From JBFMGD01 sp040751775 (GTDB taxonomy: Bacteria; Bacillota; Dethiobacteria; DTU022), in NCBI GenBank assembly GCA_040751775.1, contig JBFMGD010000008.1:18113-82112 (forward strand): a stretch of DNA of 64,000 nt, given 5' to 3'. The translations under genes were made by a program, and so were the position numbers. Positions 61,946 to 64,000 of this stretch are shown here, one piece after another (within the stretch, counting starts at the first letter, position 1; every line of letters starts with the position of its first letter). Below the pieces are notes generated by a model that was not told where the DNA came from, searched no databases, and saw only the letters and a program-made list of their open reading frames with translations.

Positions 61946-62740
61946 ATGCACCTGCACGATATCATCTATACCCGAGAAGGCCGTATCGGCCTGGTTACCT
62001 TAAACCGCCCCGCGGTGCTCAATGCTGTCCGGCGAAAAACTTGGGAAGACCTGGCCGCTGTCCTCGAGGAGATCAAAGCAGACGACTCCGTTCGCTGCCT
62101 GGTGATTACGGGAACGGGAAAAGCTTTCTGCGCCGGACAGGATCTCTCTGAACTGGGCGCTCTGATCGGTGAAACAGTCGATTACTACGCCGTCCGGCAG
62201 GGTGTCGAGTTGATGCAAAATGTGACCCGTCAGCTCGTAGATTTGCCCAAGCCGGTACTCGCCGCCGTAAACGGCTATGCCGTGGGGGCCGGCGCCGAGA
62301 TCGCCATCGCCTCCGATATCCGTTACGCCTCTACGAAAGGAAAGTTCGAGTTCGCCGAGGTTAAAGTGGGCCTTTTCGAAACCAACGGGGTGACCTATCT
62401 GCTCCCCCGCCTGATCGGCTTGGGGCGGGCCAAGGAGCTGATGTTAACCGGATTAAAAATCGACGCTGCTGAGTCACTGCGCATCGGCCTGGTGACCCGC
62501 GTCTGCGCCCCGGAAACGCTGCTGTCGGAAACGATGCAGGCGGCCGAAAAAATTGCCGCCAACGCGCCGATCCCGGTGCGCCTGGTCAAATCCTGTCTCA
62601 ACAAGTCCGGTGAAACCAGCCTCGACGCGGCATTGGTTTACGAAACCGACGCGGTAATGACCTGCTGCTATACCGAAGATCTCCGCGAAGGTGCCGCGGC
62701 CTTCCTGGAAAACCGTAAACCAAACTTTAAAGGAAGGTGA
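61946..62740 (+). CDS. Enoyl-CoA hydratase/isomerase family protein
   Basis: A 264-residue crotonase-fold enzyme. It has LVTLNRPAVLNAVRR, the first oxyanion-hole segment GKAFCAGQDLSEL and the second AVNGYAVGAGAEIAIASDI, with Glu in FAEVKVGLFE. It would hydrate or isomerise the CoA thioester formed by the ligase upstream. A truncated close relative lies at 9562-9715. AAAGGAGG lies before the ATG. Confidence 0.88.
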   Translation: MHLHDIIYTREGRIGLVTLNRPAVLNAVRRKTWEDLAAVLEEIKADDSVRCLVITGTGKAFCAGQDLSELGALIGETVDYYAVRQGVELMQNVTRQLVDLPKPVLAAVNGYAVGAGAEIAIASDIRYASTKGKFEFAEVKVGLFETNGVTYLLPRLIGLGRAKELMLTGLKIDAAESLRIGLVTRVCAPETLLSETMQAAEKIAANAPIPVRLVKSCLNKSGETSLDAALVYETDAVMTCCYTEDLREGAAAFLENRKPNFKGR

Positions 62741-62838
62741 TTAATAGTTGAATTAAATGGGGGCTTAAGCGGGCAAAGCCAAGAGAAACGTTCCGCCCGC
62801 CGGCGTTCCGCAATCCTAATATGAAAGGAGCAACCAAA

Positions 62839-63924
62839 GTGGAAGGAAGTAACAATCAACTCGACCGTTCGATCAGTTTGACCGGGGCCGTTTTTACCCT
62901 GATCGGATATGTTGTCGGCGCTTCGATCTTTATCCTGGTCGGCCCCCTGGCCGGCGATGCCGGCCCGGCGTTGTGGCTGGCTTATATTCTCGCCGCAGTT
63001 CCCGCATTCTTCGTCTGTTTTACCAGTGCCCAGATGGCCTCGGTCCTGCCGGTCACCGGGGCAAATTACGTCGCCGCCAGCCGCACTCTCTCCCCGTTCT
63101 GGGGTTTCCTGATGGCCTGGACCGTTATGGTTACGACCGGGGTGGGCATGGCTTTACTGGCTTACGGATTTGCCGAGTATCTCGGCCACCTTGTGGGCGG
63201 TGTCAACATCATGCTCACCGCCGTTGCCGTAGTGCTTTTTTTCGGTACCCTTAATTACATCGGCGTCAGGCTGAGTGTGGCCGTCCAGGTGATCATGGTT
63301 GTGGAATTTATCCTCGCTCTCCTCGTCTTCGGTATCGCCGGCCTCTTTTCCATGGATACCGCAATGATGGTGCCGCTGATGCCCAATGGCTTCGGTGCGG
63401 TGGTAGTGGTGGCAATAACCGGCTATTTTTCCTATTCCGGTTTCGCAATCATCGCCGACATGGGCGGCGAAATCAAGAATCCGTCCCGCAACATCCCCAT
63501 CGCTCTGGCCGTCGCCCTGTTTATGGTCTTCCTGATGTACACCCTGGTCACGGTATCTCTGGTCGGAAATATGGACTGGCGGGCCCTCGGGACAATGCAG
63601 GCCGCCGTGGCCAGGACCGCGGAGCTGTTTCTCCCCGGCTGGCTAGCCGCGGTAATCTCTTTTAGCGCCCTTTTCGCAGCCGCGACGAGCATTCATGCGG
63701 TAATCATGTCCTCTGCGCGCCAGGTTTTCGCCCTTGCCCGCGACCGGATTTGGCCTGAAACGTTTGGGAAAGTAAACCGGTTCAAAACTCCGGGCAACTC
63801 GGTGATCCTGATTACCGCCATTTCCGTGGCTGGCATTCTGATCGGTACCACAGTTCAGAACTACGCCGTCGTTACCGTAATCGGCTTTATGATTATGCAG
63901 ATCCTGGTCGGCCTCTCCGTCTGA
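62839..63924 (+). pseudogene. APC-family amino-acid permease interrupted by an in-frame TGA
   Basis: The frame encodes 361 residues with about ten hydrophobic segments, an APC transporter (SLTGAVFTLIGYVVGASIFIL start). The GTG at 62839 is chosen because AAAGGAG (62823-62829) lies nine bases upstream, inside the ATG-initiated version from 62821. A TGA at 63922-63924 stops it after MIMQILVGLSV, but the same frame continues past the stop as RMPRVMPEHFSRAPFR to the window edge, as expected for the intact family (450-500 residues). The stop looks like a nonsense mutation, unless it is a sequencing error. If the truncation is real the transporter lacks its last two helices. Confidence 0.7.
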
Positions 63925-64000
63925 CGGATGCCCCGGGTAATGCCGGAGCACTTTTCCCGGGCGCCGTTTAGGATGAACAAGTTCTGGAGGAATTTTTTCT

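Noticed and set aside
63922..63924. TGA as selenocysteine codon in the permease
   Set aside because: No selenocysteine is known at this place in APC transporters, and many other genes here end in TGA, so a mutation is more likely. A SECIS element could not be tested for past the window edge.

Overview
The window reads like a chromosomal segment of a spore-forming, anaerobic Gram-positive bacterium of the Clostridia/Peptococcaceae type. The grounds are strong GGAGG-type ribosome binding sites with frequent TTG/GTG starts, an M23 peptidase with a G5 domain, a GlpP-type antiterminator, MttB-family (trimethylamine-type) methyltransferases, a RocR-like sigma-54 activator and an Etf/GlcD redox module. 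No rRNA, tRNA, CRISPR array, phage or intact insertion sequence was seen. The taxonomic guess is inference from gene content only.

Layout. (1) 1-1492: a membrane-anchored M23 peptidase. (2) 1999-7303: a signalling block with a histidine kinase (pseudo-receiver, two PAS, HisKA_3), its NarL-type response regulator, and an HD-GYP protein preceded in frame by a decayed receiver. (3) 7304-10204: a gene graveyard holding fragments of an FAD oxidoreductase, an SDR, NagB, and a deletion-scarred copy of a catabolic cluster whose intact relative lies at 59.4-64 kb. Imperfect direct repeats bound it. (4) 10205-37747: a large glycan locus with about 14 glycosyltransferase genes, several mosaic or multidomain. 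It also carries nucleotide-sugar pathways for a 6-deoxy-L-HexNAc (probably UDP-L-QuiNAc or UDP-L-FucNAc), UDP-ManNAc and dTDP-L-rhamnose (with a fused RmlB-RmlA), plus three proteins with methyltransferase domains. No flippase, polymerase, exporter or priming transferase was seen, so the glycan may be attached to protein in the cytoplasm (flagellin or spore-surface protein; inference). (5) 37826-38896: remnants of a DAO-type FAD oxidoreductase and a DhaL. (6) 38890-50190: a sigma-54 activator divergent from a nine-gene operon. Its genes are opine-type dehydrogenase, MttB homologue 1, PanB homologue, a four-gene Opu-type quaternary-amine ABC importer, proline racemase/hydroxyproline epimerase homologue, and MttB homologue 2. 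A good -24/-12 promoter and a palindromic upstream site sit between regulator and operon. (7) 57966 down to 50202 (minus strand): GlpP, SDR, FGGY kinase, FAD oxidase, EtfB, EtfA, second FAD oxidase, with a near-consensus promoter and a terminator-like leader after glpP. (8) 58139-64000: a second DAO remnant, an orphan promoter, then TetR divergent from amidohydrolase, acyl-CoA ligase, enoyl-CoA hydratase and an APC permease that carries an in-frame stop.

How the parts fit. The sigma-54 operon looks like a self-contained uptake and catabolic unit for a quaternary amine. The importer brings in the betaine, MttB proteins remove methyl groups to a corrinoid protein encoded elsewhere, and the proline racemase homologue points to a proline-type betaine such as stachydrine or betonicine. 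The opine-dehydrogenase and PanB homologues do not belong to any demethylation pathway I know and make the unit look new. The neighbouring GlpP-headed operon looks like a phosphorylating oxidation route for a polyol or hydroxy acid that passes electrons to an electron-transfer flavoprotein.
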